A stretch of DNA of 28,536 nucleotides, taken from the NCBI GenBank assembly GCA_900543525.1, contig UQRS01000020.1, forward strand, positions 1 to 28,536, in the 5' to 3' direction. The notes below the pieces were generated by a model that saw nothing but the letters and a program-made list of their open reading frames with translations, was not told where the DNA came from and ran no database searches. How positions within the stretch are numbered: the first letter of the stretch is position 1; each line of letters begins with the position of its first letter. A program made the translations under genes and the position numbers. Below, in pieces: positions 8,141 to 15,734 of this stretch. The DNA comes from an uncultured Oscillospiraceae bacterium. Its GTDB lineage: Bacteria; Bacillota; Clostridia; Oscillospirales; Acutalibacteraceae.

Positions 8141-8164
8141 AAAACCTCTTTTTACAGAGGTTTT
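8141..8164 (-). terminator. terminator of mnmG-rsmG, overlapping the rsmG stop
   Basis: The stem AAAACCTCT/AGAGGTTTT (8141-8149 and 8156-8164) is followed on the minus strand by a T-rich tract. The rsmG stop codon at 8152-8154 lies inside the hairpin, so the last codons of rsmG form its 5' arm. Confidence 0.8.
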
Positions 8165-8862
8165 TTTGTGATTTTAACGCCTTGACGCGGGTATTTTGCC
8201 GGAGTATGCGATATTTTTTTTACATCTATAATCGTTCTTGCATCTCCACCCGGCAGCTGATAGGGATACATGCCGCCCGGTTCTCCGCCAAGAAGGCTGA
8301 TGGCCTTCTCCGCTTCCATTAATTCCTCTTCTGCGGCCGGGCCCTTCATGCAGAGAAAATGCCCGCCGCACCTGACGAACGGCATACAATACTCAGCCAG
8401 CGCCGGAAGCCGCGCCACCGCACGCGCTGTGGCATAATCAAAAGCCTCCCGCAGCTCCGGCTGTCTACCGCCCTCCTCGGCGCGGAGATGCAGCCTTTCC
8501 GCAGACAATCCCAGCTCTGCCAAAACCTCCTGCAAAAACAAAAGCCGTTTGTTCAACCCGTCCAGCAGCGTAAGCTGTATATCCGGGCGGGCTATTTTCA
8601 GCACAATGCCCGGGAAACCGGCTCCCGTCCCTACATCAATCCATTTTGCCTGCTGTTCAACCCGGCAGAATTTAAATAAATACAAGCAATCGAGGAAGTG
8701 CTTCTCCGCAATTTCCTCCGGCTGCGTAATCGCGGTAAGATTCATCTTCTGATTCCATTCCAGCAAAAGAGAGGCGTACCGATCCAGCCGCTCTTTTGCC
8801 AGATTGTCAAGATTTATCCCAAATCCTGCGCATTCTTCCGCTATTTTTTCAATTGGAAGCAT
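8152..8862 (-). CDS. rsmG: 16S rRNA (guanine-527-N7)-methyltransferase RsmG (GidB)
   Basis: S-adenosylmethionine-dependent methyltransferase that makes m7G527 in 16S rRNA; loss gives low-level streptomycin resistance in other bacteria. The 236 residues match the family. WNQKMNLTAI at 36-45 and EKHFLDCL at 53-60 are typical, and the SAM-binding glycine loop VGTGAGFPGI lies at 77-86. ATG 8862 has AAAGGAGG just upstream and overlaps the end of mnmG by 14 bases, so the two genes are translationally coupled. The 3' end is built into the transcription terminator. Confidence 0.96.
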   Translation of the reverse strand: MLPIEKIAEECAGFGINLDNLAKERLDRYASLLLEWNQKMNLTAITQPEEIAEKHFLDCLYLFKFCRVEQQAKWIDVGTGAGFPGIVLKIARPDIQLTLLDGLNKRLLFLQEVLAELGLSAERLHLRAEEGGRQPELREAFDYATARAVARLPALAEYCMPFVRCGGHFLCMKGPAAEEELMEAEKAISLLGGEPGGMYPYQLPGGDARTIIDVKKISHTPAKYPRQGVKITKKPL

Positions 8863-10747
8863 CGGTATCCTCCTTTGGCGAACGTTTCTGTTTTTCCAGC
8901 CAAACCAGCAGGGCAGATATGTCCGCCGGGCTTACACCCGGCACGCGCGAAGCCTGCCCAAGGCTGATCGGCTGCACTGCATCCAGCTTTTCCCGCGCCT
9001 CGGTTCGGAGGCCGTCTATCTCCGCATAATGCAGCGTTTCCGGAAGCGGACGCCCCTCCAGCCGCTGCATTTCCGCAACCTGTGCGAGCTGCTTCTGGAT
9101 GTATCCCGCGTATTTGATCTCAACCTCCACCTTTTCGGTGATCCGCACCGGAAGCTTCGGCCGTTCCGCATCGAATTCAGCCAAACAGGCATAGTCTATC
9201 TGCGGCCGACGAAGCAGCTCATCCATATGAACGCCCGTTTCAACCGGAGATGTTCCACGTGAAACAAGCAGCGCGTTCAACGCCTCCGAAGGGGGAAGGC
9301 TGGTCGCGTGCAATCGGGCAATCTCGGCCTCTTTCTCGGCCTTCCGCTCGGTAAAACGCCGATAGGCCTCCTCATCCACCAAACCGATCTGATGCCCAAC
9401 CGGAGTCAGCCGCTCATCCGCATTATCCTGCCGCAGGAGCAGCCGGTATTCCGAGCGGGAGGTCATCATCCGATAGGGATCCGTGCAGCCTTTGGTAACA
9501 AGATCATCAATCAGCGTGCCGATATATGAGGTTGAGCGATCCAGAACCAGCGGATTTTTCCCAAGGCAGGAGAGGGCCGCATTGATTCCGGCCACCAGCC
9601 CTTGTGCCGCAGCCTCCTCATACCCGGAAGAACCGTTGAACTGCCCCGCGCCATAGAGTCCCGGAAGCGCCTTCAGCTCGAGTGTCGGCCGCAAAGCGCG
9701 GGGATCCACGCAATCATACTCAATGGCATAGGCGGTTCGCATCAGTTGAACCTGCTCCAACCCCTTGATCGTCCGATAAAATGCAATCTGCACCTCCTCC
9801 GGCAGAGAGGAGGACATCCCTTGCAGATACATTTCCTCAGTATTGGCGCCGCACGGCTCGATAAACAGCTGATGCCGTTCCTTGTCGGGGAACCGAACAA
9901 TCTTATCCTCAATGCTCGGGCAGTAACGGGGGCCAACCCCTTTGATCACGCCGGCAAAAAGAGGAGAACGATTCAAATTTTCCAAAATTACGGATTTTGT
10001 CTGCGCATTGGTATAGGAGATGTGGCAAACCGCCGTGTTTGGCCGCGGCGTTTCGGTCGAGTAGCTGAAGGGCGTAATCTCAGCGTCGCCGCATTGTGTT
10101 TCCAGATTTTCAAAGTCGATGCTGCGGCGCAAAACGCGCGCCGGCGTTCCGGTTTTGAAGCGCCGCAGCGGAATCCCGAGTTTTTTCAGCGATTCTGCCA
10201 GCTCGGTCGCCGGAAAGGTTCCATCCGGCCCGCTGGCGTAATTGACCTCTCCGACAAATACCCGTCCGCCAAGGAAGGTTCCGGTCGCAAGAATAATCTT
10301 TTTCGCATGATACGCTCCGCCCAAACGCGCGCGGGCAACCCATCCATCCGCTTCCTGCCGCAGCTCGAGAATCTCCCCCTGCCGCAGCTCGAGGTTTGGC
10401 TGCAGCTCGAGCGCATGCTTCATATAATCGCTGTAAGCGCGGCGATCCACCTGTGCCCGCAGGGAATGCACGGCCGGGCCTTTTCCGCGATTCAGCATTC
10501 GGATCTGCAAATAGGTCGCATCGGCCGCCTTTCCCATTTCGCCGCCCAGCGCGTCAATCTCCCGCACCAGATGGCCCTTGGCCGTGCCGCCGATCGCCGG
10601 ATTGCAGGGGCAATTTCCCACCCAATCCATGTTGATCGTAAAGACCGCCGTCCGACATCCGAGCCGGGCAGCGGCCAATCCGGCCTCAATCCCCGCGTGA
10701 CCGGCGCCAATAACCAGCACATCGTAATTCCCCGCAAAATACGCCAT
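8849..10747 (-). CDS. mnmG: tRNA uridine-34 carboxymethylaminomethyl synthesis enzyme MnmG (GidA)
   Basis: FAD-dependent partner of MnmE; together they add the (carboxymethyl)aminomethyl group to U34 of several tRNAs. The 632 residues match the family. The dinucleotide-binding loop GAGHAG is at 14-19, the NCPCNPAIGGTAKGHLV signature follows near 45-62, and the C-terminal helical domain includes YAGYIQKQ. GGAG before the ATG supports the start. An exact-consensus parS lies inside the coding sequence at 9251-9266, where it encodes part of SRGTSPVET. The gene overlaps rsmG at its 3' end and is separated from mnmE by about 190 bases with a possible promoter. Confidence 0.97.
   Translation of the reverse strand: MAYFAGNYDVLVIGAGHAGIEAGLAAARLGCRTAVFTINMDWVGNCPCNPAIGGTAKGHLVREIDALGGEMGKAADATYLQIRMLNRGKGPAVHSLRAQVDRRAYSDYMKHALELQPNLELRQGEILELRQEADGWVARARLGGAYHAKKIILATGTFLGGRVFVGEVNYASGPDGTFPATELAESLKKLGIPLRRFKTGTPARVLRRSIDFENLETQCGDAEITPFSYSTETPRPNTAVCHISYTNAQTKSVILENLNRSPLFAGVIKGVGPRYCPSIEDKIVRFPDKERHQLFIEPCGANTEEMYLQGMSSSLPEEVQIAFYRTIKGLEQVQLMRTAYAIEYDCVDPRALRPTLELKALPGLYGAGQFNGSSGYEEAAAQGLVAGINAALSCLGKNPLVLDRSTSYIGTLIDDLVTKGCTDPYRMMTSRSEYRLLLRQDNADERLTPVGHQIGLVDEEAYRRFTERKAEKEAEIARLHATSLPPSEALNALLVSRGTSPVETGVHMDELLRRPQIDYACLAEFDAERPKLPVRITEKVEVEIKYAGYIQKQLAQVAEMQRLEGRPLPETLHYAEIDGLRTEAREKLDAVQPISLGQASRVPGVSPADISALLVWLEKQKRSPKEDTDASN
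9251..9266. promoter_or_regulatory. exact-consensus parS site inside mnmG
   Basis: TGTTCCACGTGAAACA is identical to the well-known Bacillus parS sequence, all 16 bases. It lies within the mnmG coding region about 2.1 kb from the second parS. ParB would load here to mark the origin-proximal chromosome. Confidence 0.93.
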
Positions 10748-10812
10748 TTTCTTCTCCTCAATCCCGTTTGATTGCCCAAATAAATACAGTAAGAATATTT
10801 TTATATAAATAT

Positions 10813-10860
10813 ATTATACCTGGTGTATATTTCCGTTTGCAGACGCTGGAAATTTTCCAG
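10813..10860 (-). promoter_or_regulatory. possible mnmG promoter with an upstream palindrome
   Basis: The 190 bases between mnmE and mnmG are AT-rich. TATAAT on the minus strand (10813-10818) is a good -10, but the -35 position is weak (TGCAAA at 10836-10841). A perfect palindrome with arms CTGGAAA/TTTCCAG around one T (10846-10860) sits just upstream of the -35 and could be a regulator site. No gene is visible in the gap. Confidence 0.35.
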
Positions 10861-10937
10861 ACATGCCAAGCATAGATTTCAAATCTCCGGTTGTCTCCAT
10901 TTGGAAAGCAGAGTGTTGTCAAATCTCCGCTCAAAAA

Positions 10938-12308
10938 TCACTTTCCTACGCAAAAGCGGGAGAACACCTCATCCGCAACCGCCGTTGTAACCCGCTCTCC
11001 GGTCAGAGAGAAGAGTGCATTCAGCGCGTCATCCAGGCAGACGCCGACCGCGTCCAGCGTAACCCCGGACAAGAGTGCCTCCTTCGCTTCCCGCACGGCC
11101 GAAAGCGCCGTCTGTGCGCAGATGCGCTGGCGCTCGGTCGAGAGGATTACCGCATCGTCCGATAAATCAGAAAGGCCGGTGACCTGCTCCACCACAGCGG
11201 CCAGCCGATCGGCCGCCTCCGGCTCCAGCGCGGAGATCGTCAGGGTGGGAAATCCATATTCCTCGACCGCCGAACGATCCATTCTCTCCGGCAGATCGGA
11301 TTTGTTCATCACCACAACCGTCCGCCTCCCGCGGCAAAGCGAAAGCAACTCCCGATCCCCCGTTGTCAAAGGGGAGGAGGCGTCCAGCAGCAGCAAAACC
11401 AGGCTGGCCTGCTCCAGCCGGTCGCGCGCACGCTGCACACCGATTGCCTCCACCTGATCGTCGGTTTTCCGCAGACCGGCCGTATCCGCCAGCCGAAGGC
11501 AGAGCCCGCCGAGCATGACCGATTCCTCCACAATATCCCGGGTCGTGCCGGCCACGTCCGTGACAATCGACCTCTCCTCCCCGACCAGAAGATTCATCAG
11601 AGTGGATTTTCCGACATTCGGCCGGCCGACAATGACCGTGTCGATCCCCTCCCGCAGGAGGCGGCCGGTATCATATGTGTCAAGCAGGTGCGCGAGTCTT
11701 TTTTCAGCACCCTCCATCTCCTGCAAAAACGTCCCCGATTCGAGGGCGGGCATGTCCTCGTCCGGATAGTCAATGTAGGCGGCCAGATCCCCGGCGCAGT
11801 GCAGCAAAAAGGCACGGATCGCCTCAATCTCGCGCGAGAGGGCGCCGCTTTTCGTCTGCAGCGCGGCGCGATGTGCCTCCGCCCCCTTGGCGGAAATCAG
11901 CTGCATCACACTCTCCGCCTCGGCGAGGTCGAGCTTGCCGTTCAAAAAGGCGCGGCGGGTAAACTCTCCCCCCTCGGCCAGACGGGCGCCGGCCGCCAGC
12001 AGCGCGCGCAGCAGAGCCTTGACAATATAGCCGCCGCCGTGCACCGAAAGCTCCACAACATCCTCACCGGTATAGCTGGCCGGCGCGGCAAAAACGAGGG
12101 CGATCGCCTCATCAATCGGGCCGTCCGGGCCACTCACCCGCCCATACAGCGCCGTATAGCCGGGCGCGTCGGCAATCCGCCTGCCTTTGGGAGAGGCAAA
12201 AACCCGATCGCAAATCTCCCGCGCCGCCGGGCCGGAAACGCGAACCGTCCCGATACCGCCGACGCCCGGCGGGGTAGAGATGGCTGCAATGGTATCGGCA
12301 GTAGACAT
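10938..12308 (-). CDS. mnmE: tRNA modification GTPase MnmE (TrmE)
   Basis: GTPase that works with MnmG on U34 of tRNA. From ATG 12308 it is 456 residues, close to B. subtilis MnmE. The N-terminal tetrahydrofolate-binding domain starts MSTADTIAAISTPPG. The G domain sits within the helical domain, with G1 GRPNVGKS at 228-235, G3 DTAG at 275-278 and G4 NKSD. The C-terminus ends FCVGK, the variant of the usual CIGK motif with the catalytic cysteine. GGAGG ten bases upstream supports this start; the open frame extends 23 residues further but lacks family sequence. The gap to khpB contains terminator-like hairpins, so mnmE may have its own promoter. Confidence 0.96.
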   Translation of the reverse strand: MSTADTIAAISTPPGVGGIGTVRVSGPAAREICDRVFASPKGRRIADAPGYTALYGRVSGPDGPIDEAIALVFAAPASYTGEDVVELSVHGGGYIVKALLRALLAAGARLAEGGEFTRRAFLNGKLDLAEAESVMQLISAKGAEAHRAALQTKSGALSREIEAIRAFLLHCAGDLAAYIDYPDEDMPALESGTFLQEMEGAEKRLAHLLDTYDTGRLLREGIDTVIVGRPNVGKSTLMNLLVGEERSIVTDVAGTTRDIVEESVMLGGLCLRLADTAGLRKTDDQVEAIGVQRARDRLEQASLVLLLLDASSPLTTGDRELLSLCRGRRTVVVMNKSDLPERMDRSAVEEYGFPTLTISALEPEAADRLAAVVEQVTGLSDLSDDAVILSTERQRICAQTALSAVREAKEALLSGVTLDAVGVCLDDALNALFSLTGERVTTAVADEVFSRFCVGK

Positions 12309-12407
12309 ATCGCTCAATCCTCCGAATATACGAAAAAGGGACATGGGAGCGGCTTCCCCTGAGGAATAACCGCCCAACGCCCCTTTTTAATACTTGGCTT
12401 CAATTTA

Positions 12408-12432
12408 CAAAAGGGGAGAAAGCTCCCTTTTG
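12408..12432 (-). terminator. probable terminator of the rpmH-to-khpB operon
   Basis: The inverted repeat CAAAAGGG-G-AG/CT-CCC-TTTTG (one bulged G) has a short T-rich tail on the minus strand. A second GC-rich stem, CCGGCC/GGCCGG at 12447-12468, lies nearer the khpB stop. Together they fill much of the 150-170 base gap between khpB and mnmE, and either could end the upstream operon. Confidence 0.5.
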
Positions 12433-12527
12433 TTCAAAAGCGCACCGGCCTTCAAAAAACGGCCGGACACCCTCCCTTTCGCCGGGGAAGCGTTCATTCC
12501 GCACCCCTTGGCACAAATCAAAAAGAT

Positions 12528-13592
12528 TTATTTGTTCAGATCAATTTTCCCGTACAAAGGCCGGTCATCCACATCGCTTTTGGGCGGACGCGAGGGCGCA
12601 GAAACCGCATTGCTGCGGCGATCATCCCGGCGATCCCGTCCACCATTCCCGTTGCGGAAGCCGCTGCGCGGCCGACCGCCGTTATATCCGCCTTTGCCGC
12701 CGGCAGGGCGTCCGCCCTCCGTCGGGCTGATAACCACACGCCGACCGGCGCCGTCGCCGATCGAGTTGGAGGTAACGCCGTCAATCTTCTGTACGGCGGT
12801 ATGGATAATGCGGCGCTCATAAGGATTCATCGGCTCAAGCGTGCGGCTGCGGCCGGTGCGAAGCACCTGGTTGGACATGCGGCGCGCCAGCCCCTGCAGG
12901 GTCTGCTCCCGCTTCTCCCGATAATTGCCGGTGTTGAGGACAATCCGGGTGTAACCGCCGCCGTTGTTCGCCGCAAGAGAGACCAGATACTGCAGCGCGT
13001 CCAGCGTCTCTCCCCGACGGCCGATGACAACTCCGAGGTTGCTGCCGCCCAGGTCGATGCGGTAACCGCCGCTGATCTCCCCCACCTGCATGGCGACATC
13101 CGGCACGTTCATAGCTGCAAAAACATTGGAAAGATAGGCAACCGCGCGTCCGGCCGGGGAATCGGTCGAAACCTCCGAAGCGGGGACAAAGACAATCTCT
13201 TCCTCCGCCGGAGCCTTTGCCGCCGGCTTTTCCTTTTCGGCCGCCGGAGCAGCGGGCTTCTTGGCCTCTTCCTCCCGCTTGGGAGAAACGGCCGGCCGCT
13301 GTGCCGGCTGTGTCGTCCCGGCAGGCTTCTTCTGCGCGGAAGCAGAGGCCGGGGCAGCCGATTTCACCGGATTGGAGGCCGGCTTCTGCGGCTTTTCGGG
13401 CTTGGGATCCGGCAGCTCTGTAAACACCCGCACCTTGGCCGGGCAGCCGCCGAACAGGCCGAAGGTTTTCTTCTTCGGCGTCTCGAGCACCTCAAAATCA
13501 ATGTCGGTAGTAATATCTGAACCGAGCAAGAGCAGCGCGTTTTCCTTCGCTTCTTCAATCGTCTCGCCGGTACCGATGGCTTCTTTAATCAA
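12528..13592 (-). CDS. khpB: RNA-binding protein KhpB/Jag (SpoIIIJ-associated)
   Basis: KH-R3H RNA-binding protein implicated in cell elongation and division control in Firmicutes. From the TTG at 13592 it is 354 residues. The Jag_N domain (about 1-58) contains KKKTFGLFG. A low-complexity Pro/Ala/Lys linker spans about 60-138. The KH domain near 148-213 has the GVVIGRRGETLDALQ loop. The R3H domain around 223-290 has NYREKRE and the conserved Arg/His segment YERRIIHTAVQ. Beyond R3H lies an unusual Gly/Arg-rich tail of about 60 residues. Two TTG codons are possible; the second is preferred because AGGAGG is nine bases away, whereas the first is only three. It follows yidC closely, as in most Firmicutes. 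Confidence 0.93.
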   Translation of the reverse strand: MIKEAIGTGETIEEAKENALLLLGSDITTDIDFEVLETPKKKTFGLFGGCPAKVRVFTELPDPKPEKPQKPASNPVKSAAPASASAQKKPAGTTQPAQRPAVSPKREEEAKKPAAPAAEKEKPAAKAPAEEEIVFVPASEVSTDSPAGRAVAYLSNVFAAMNVPDVAMQVGEISGGYRIDLGGSNLGVVIGRRGETLDALQYLVSLAANNGGGYTRIVLNTGNYREKREQTLQGLARRMSNQVLRTGRSRTLEPMNPYERRIIHTAVQKIDGVTSNSIGDGAGRRVVISPTEGGRPAGGKGGYNGGRPRSGFRNGNGGRDRRDDRRSNAVSAPSRPPKSDVDDRPLYGKIDLNK

Positions 13593-13616
13593 AATCAACG
13601 TCCTCCTTAAAAAAGG

Positions 13617-14543
13617 TCACGCGTTATTCTCCTCCGCCTCGTGTGAGGCTGCCCGCGCAATGCGGAGCTTTTCGTCGGCTTTGCGTTTCATGGCCGCTTT
13701 TGCGTGATCGTTTGCAATAATTTTGTAGGGGCTGTAAATGTGCGAAACAATGAGCTGGATTCCGCCCGAAATCAGGTTGGAATAAATCCAGTACAAACCG
13801 ACAGCGCCCGGAACGGTAAACGCAATCCAAAGGGAAATCAGCGGCATGGTCAGCATCATGGCCGCCATATTCGGCGCATCGGGGTTGACCTTTTTCTGCA
13901 TCCGCATCGAGAGGATGGAGGTCAGCATCGCCGTAACAAACGAGAGAATCGGGATCAGCCAGATCCACTGAAAATCTCCGAATATATTCAGGGAGAATTC
14001 CGGCTTCTGGGTCAGATCCAGGCCAAAAAGGTTAAAATTCAGCGTCTGCGCCTTGTCCACAATGCCGGCACCGGCGTCCCCGAGCTTATCCAGATTGTTC
14101 AGAATGGTAAGCTCGTTATAGTTCGCCTGCGCGGTGATGCCCTGATTGGCCAGCGCCGTAACCGCGTTGTTGATCACATCGCTCGAAATCCGGAGGATGA
14201 TCGACAGCGGCCGGGTGACGCAATAATAAATGGCCATGATGAAAATCATCCGGATCACCATCGGCAGACAGCCGCCGGCGGTCGAAATCTTCTCCTCCTG
14301 ATAGAGGCGGCTCAGCTCGGTGTTAAACCGGGTTTTATCATCGCCGTATTTTTTGCGCAGCGCGTCAACCTTCGGCTTGATGCGGGTCTGCCCCGCGTTG
14401 CTCTTTTGCGATTTAATGGAGAGGGGGAGCAGTAAAAGGTTGACAAGTATCGTGAAAAGCAATACCGCGAGGGCGAAATTCCCGCCGGTCAAATCGCTGA
14501 AAAATTTCAAGATCAGTCCAATTGGTTTACTTAAAAAATCCAT
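13617..14543 (-). CDS. yidC: membrane protein insertase YidC/Oxa1 family
   Basis: Inner-membrane insertase acting alone or with SecYEG. From ATG 14543 it is 308 residues, beginning MDFLSKPIGL. Hydrophobic segments appear at about 23-43, in the MVIRMIFIMAIYY region, in IWLIPILSFVTAM, and in the C-terminal pair MMLTMPLISLWIAF and GAVGLYWIYSNLI. The C-terminal tail is basic. There is no lipoprotein signal peptide, unlike Bacillus SpoIIIJ. The conserved groove arginine of the first core helix (VRxxxxPL in characterised YidC) is Asn35 here. The open frame extends 24 residues upstream to a GTG, but that part is not hydrophobic and the ATG fits the family better, although its ribosome site is weak. 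Confidence 0.93.
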   Translation of the reverse strand: MDFLSKPIGLILKFFSDLTGGNFALAVLLFTILVNLLLLPLSIKSQKSNAGQTRIKPKVDALRKKYGDDKTRFNTELSRLYQEEKISTAGGCLPMVIRMIFIMAIYYCVTRPLSIILRISSDVINNAVTALANQGITAQANYNELTILNNLDKLGDAGAGIVDKAQTLNFNLFGLDLTQKPEFSLNIFGDFQWIWLIPILSFVTAMLTSILSMRMQKKVNPDAPNMAAMMLTMPLISLWIAFTVPGAVGLYWIYSNLISGGIQLIVSHIYSPYKIIANDHAKAAMKRKADEKLRIARAASHEAEENNA

Positions 14544-14625
14544 GTTTTCCGCTTTCTCTGTGCCTTTTGCTCCCTTCCTTCGGCAAAGGTGCTGCCGTCT
14601 TTTGAAGGGATGCACAGTCTGTCAA

Positions 14626-14886
14626 TCATTTTTCCTTGAAGCGGCCGGATCGGCCGTCCTTTTTCGGCGGCACAGGATCGTAGCCGCCCTTTGAGAGAGG
14701 ATTGCAGCGAAGAATCCGCCAGATGGCAAGAGCCGAGCCCTTGAGCGCGCCGTGCAGCCGGATCGCCTCCATCGCATAGGCCGAGCAGGTCGGCCGAAAG
14801 CGGCAGGACGGGGGCGTAAGGGGAGAAATCCCCTTACGGTAGATCCCGATCCCTTTGAGGAGCAGCCACTGAACCGGATTCCTCAT
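14626..14886 (-). CDS. yidD: membrane protein insertion efficiency factor YidD
   Basis: Small membrane-associated protein that assists YidC. The 86 residues carry the family signature: RKGISPLTPPSCRFRPTCS with two cysteines near 28-34, AYAMEAIRLHG, and RILRCNPLSKGGYDPVP. The start codon overlaps the rnpA stop as ATGA, giving tight translational coupling. yidC follows after about 80 bases. Confidence 0.95.
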   Translation of the reverse strand: MRNPVQWLLLKGIGIYRKGISPLTPPSCRFRPTCSAYAMEAIRLHGALKGSALAIWRILRCNPLSKGGYDPVPPKKDGRSGRFKEK

Positions 14887-15230
14887 GACGTTTGGCGAAA
14901 CGGCACGCCGGCCGCCTTGAGCTGCCGGCGCATCTGACGCGCAACCTCCGTGCTTTTGACAAAGGGCGTCTTGCCGCGGGCGACAAAGACAAGGTCATAG
15001 CCGCCCTCTACTTCCGGCAAAACGGTGCGCGCGGCCGCCAGAATCACCCGGCGGGCGCGGTTGCGCTTTACAGCGTTGCCGATTTTCTTGCCGGTGGTGA
15101 TGCCGATCCGGCACCGCCCGCTCCGGTTGCGCAGGGCATAGACGACAAGCACCGGACTGACAGCGGATTTTCCCCGCCCGTAAAGGCGGCGGAATTCCTT
15201 GTTCAGCTTGAGGGTTTCAATCCTGTCCAT
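14883..15230 (-). CDS. rnpA: ribonuclease P protein component
   Basis: Protein subunit of RNase P, which matures the 5' ends of tRNA together with the catalytic RNA. The 115 residues are basic, start MDRIETLKLNKEFRRLYGRG and contain the RNA-binding RNR motif KRNRARR at 55-61. AAGGA lies about six bases before the ATG. The stop overlaps the yidD start. The gene follows rpmH by about 60 bases in the usual rpmH-rnpA-yidD-yidC order. Confidence 0.96.
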   Translation of the reverse strand: MDRIETLKLNKEFRRLYGRGKSAVSPVLVVYALRNRSGRCRIGITTGKKIGNAVKRNRARRVILAAARTVLPEVEGGYDLVFVARGKTPFVKSTEVARQMRRQLKAAGVPFRQTS

Positions 15231-15291
15231 ACGCGTCCTTGTAAACCTCCGGCAAAATCAGGGGGAAACCGCGAAAGCGCGGCCTCCCGAC

Positions 15292-15426
15292 TTAGTGGGT
15301 GAGGGACTTTCTGCCCTTCGCTCTGCGGCGGGCGATCACCTTGCGTCCGTTGCTGTCGGACATCCTCTTTCTGAAGCCGTGCTCCTTCTTACGGTGCAGC
15401 TTCTTAGGCTGGTAGGTTCTTTTCAT
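15292..15426 (-). CDS. rpmH: 50S ribosomal protein L34
   Basis: The 44 residues begin MKRTYQPKKLHRKKEHGFRK and end RRRAKGRKSLTH, the standard L34 sequence. The open frame continues 56 codons upstream, but L34 starts at this ATG. The ribosome site is modest (GGAATGGAG, about 11 bases away). It is the first gene of the rnpA-yidD-yidC-khpB operon and has a long leader with hairpins. In most Firmicutes dnaA lies divergently just upstream; here it does not. Confidence 0.97.
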   Translation of the reverse strand: MKRTYQPKKLHRKKEHGFRKRMSDSNGRKVIARRRAKGRKSLTH

Positions 15427-15483
15427 CTCTGGCTCAACTCCATTCCTTCCGCAATTCTTAAAATCATGCCCTGCGAGTTTGTT

Positions 15484-15558
15484 CCGCCGCGCGGAGAGCG
15501 GCGGCCGGGCAATACTTACCCGACGTTTCGGGTAAAGGGCGGTCCGTTCCGGCCGCCG
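15484..15558 (-). other. hairpin-rich rpmH mRNA leader
   Basis: The predicted rpmH transcript carries about 165 bases before the start codon. Three hairpins are visible: CCGCCGC/GCGGCGG (15484-15504), TTACCCG/CGGGTAA (15516-15535), and GGCGG/CCGCC (15538-15557). None is followed by a U-tract, so they look like RNA structure rather than termination. No known leader family was recognised. Confidence 0.5.
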
Positions 15559-15600
15559 ATCGCGCCCGGAATTTTTAAGGACATACCCTATCAATTTACG

Positions 15601-15630
15601 ATTATACAGTAAATTGCGGCCTTATGTCAA
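15601..15630 (-). promoter_or_regulatory. near-consensus promoter of the rpmH operon
   Basis: On the minus strand TTGACA (15625-15630) and TATAAT (15601-15606) are both perfect and 18 bases apart. This suits a highly expressed ribosomal protein operon. An inverted repeat TTATGT-CA-ACATAA (15622-15635) covers the -35. Confidence 0.93.
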
Positions 15631-15693
15631 CATAATTTTCTGAAAACCTTGCGGCATTTTCGTCCTATGCCATATATGGGTAAAAACAGAAAA

Positions 15694-15716
15694 CCGACCA
15701 CAATTTCTGTGGTCGG
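15694..15716 (-). terminator. terminator of the uncharacterised three-gene unit
   Basis: A 9-bp stem CCGACCACA/TGTGGTCGG (15694-15702 and 15708-15716) has a 5-base loop. On the minus strand it is followed by TTTTCTGTTTTT. It ends transcription 18 bases after the 15735 gene and separates it from rpmH. Confidence 0.88.
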
Positions 15717-15734
15717 CCGGAGTTTTACATATTT

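Noticed and set aside
8604..8617. Possible Noc-binding site around CCCGGGAAA in rsmG
   Set aside because: About 11 of 14 bases fit the Bacillus consensus, only the right half is intact, and it lies in coding DNA. Not enough to call.
9602..10771. 389-codon plus-strand open frame over mnmG
   Set aside because: Antisense to the well-supported mnmG coding sequence, with no start signal or family motif.
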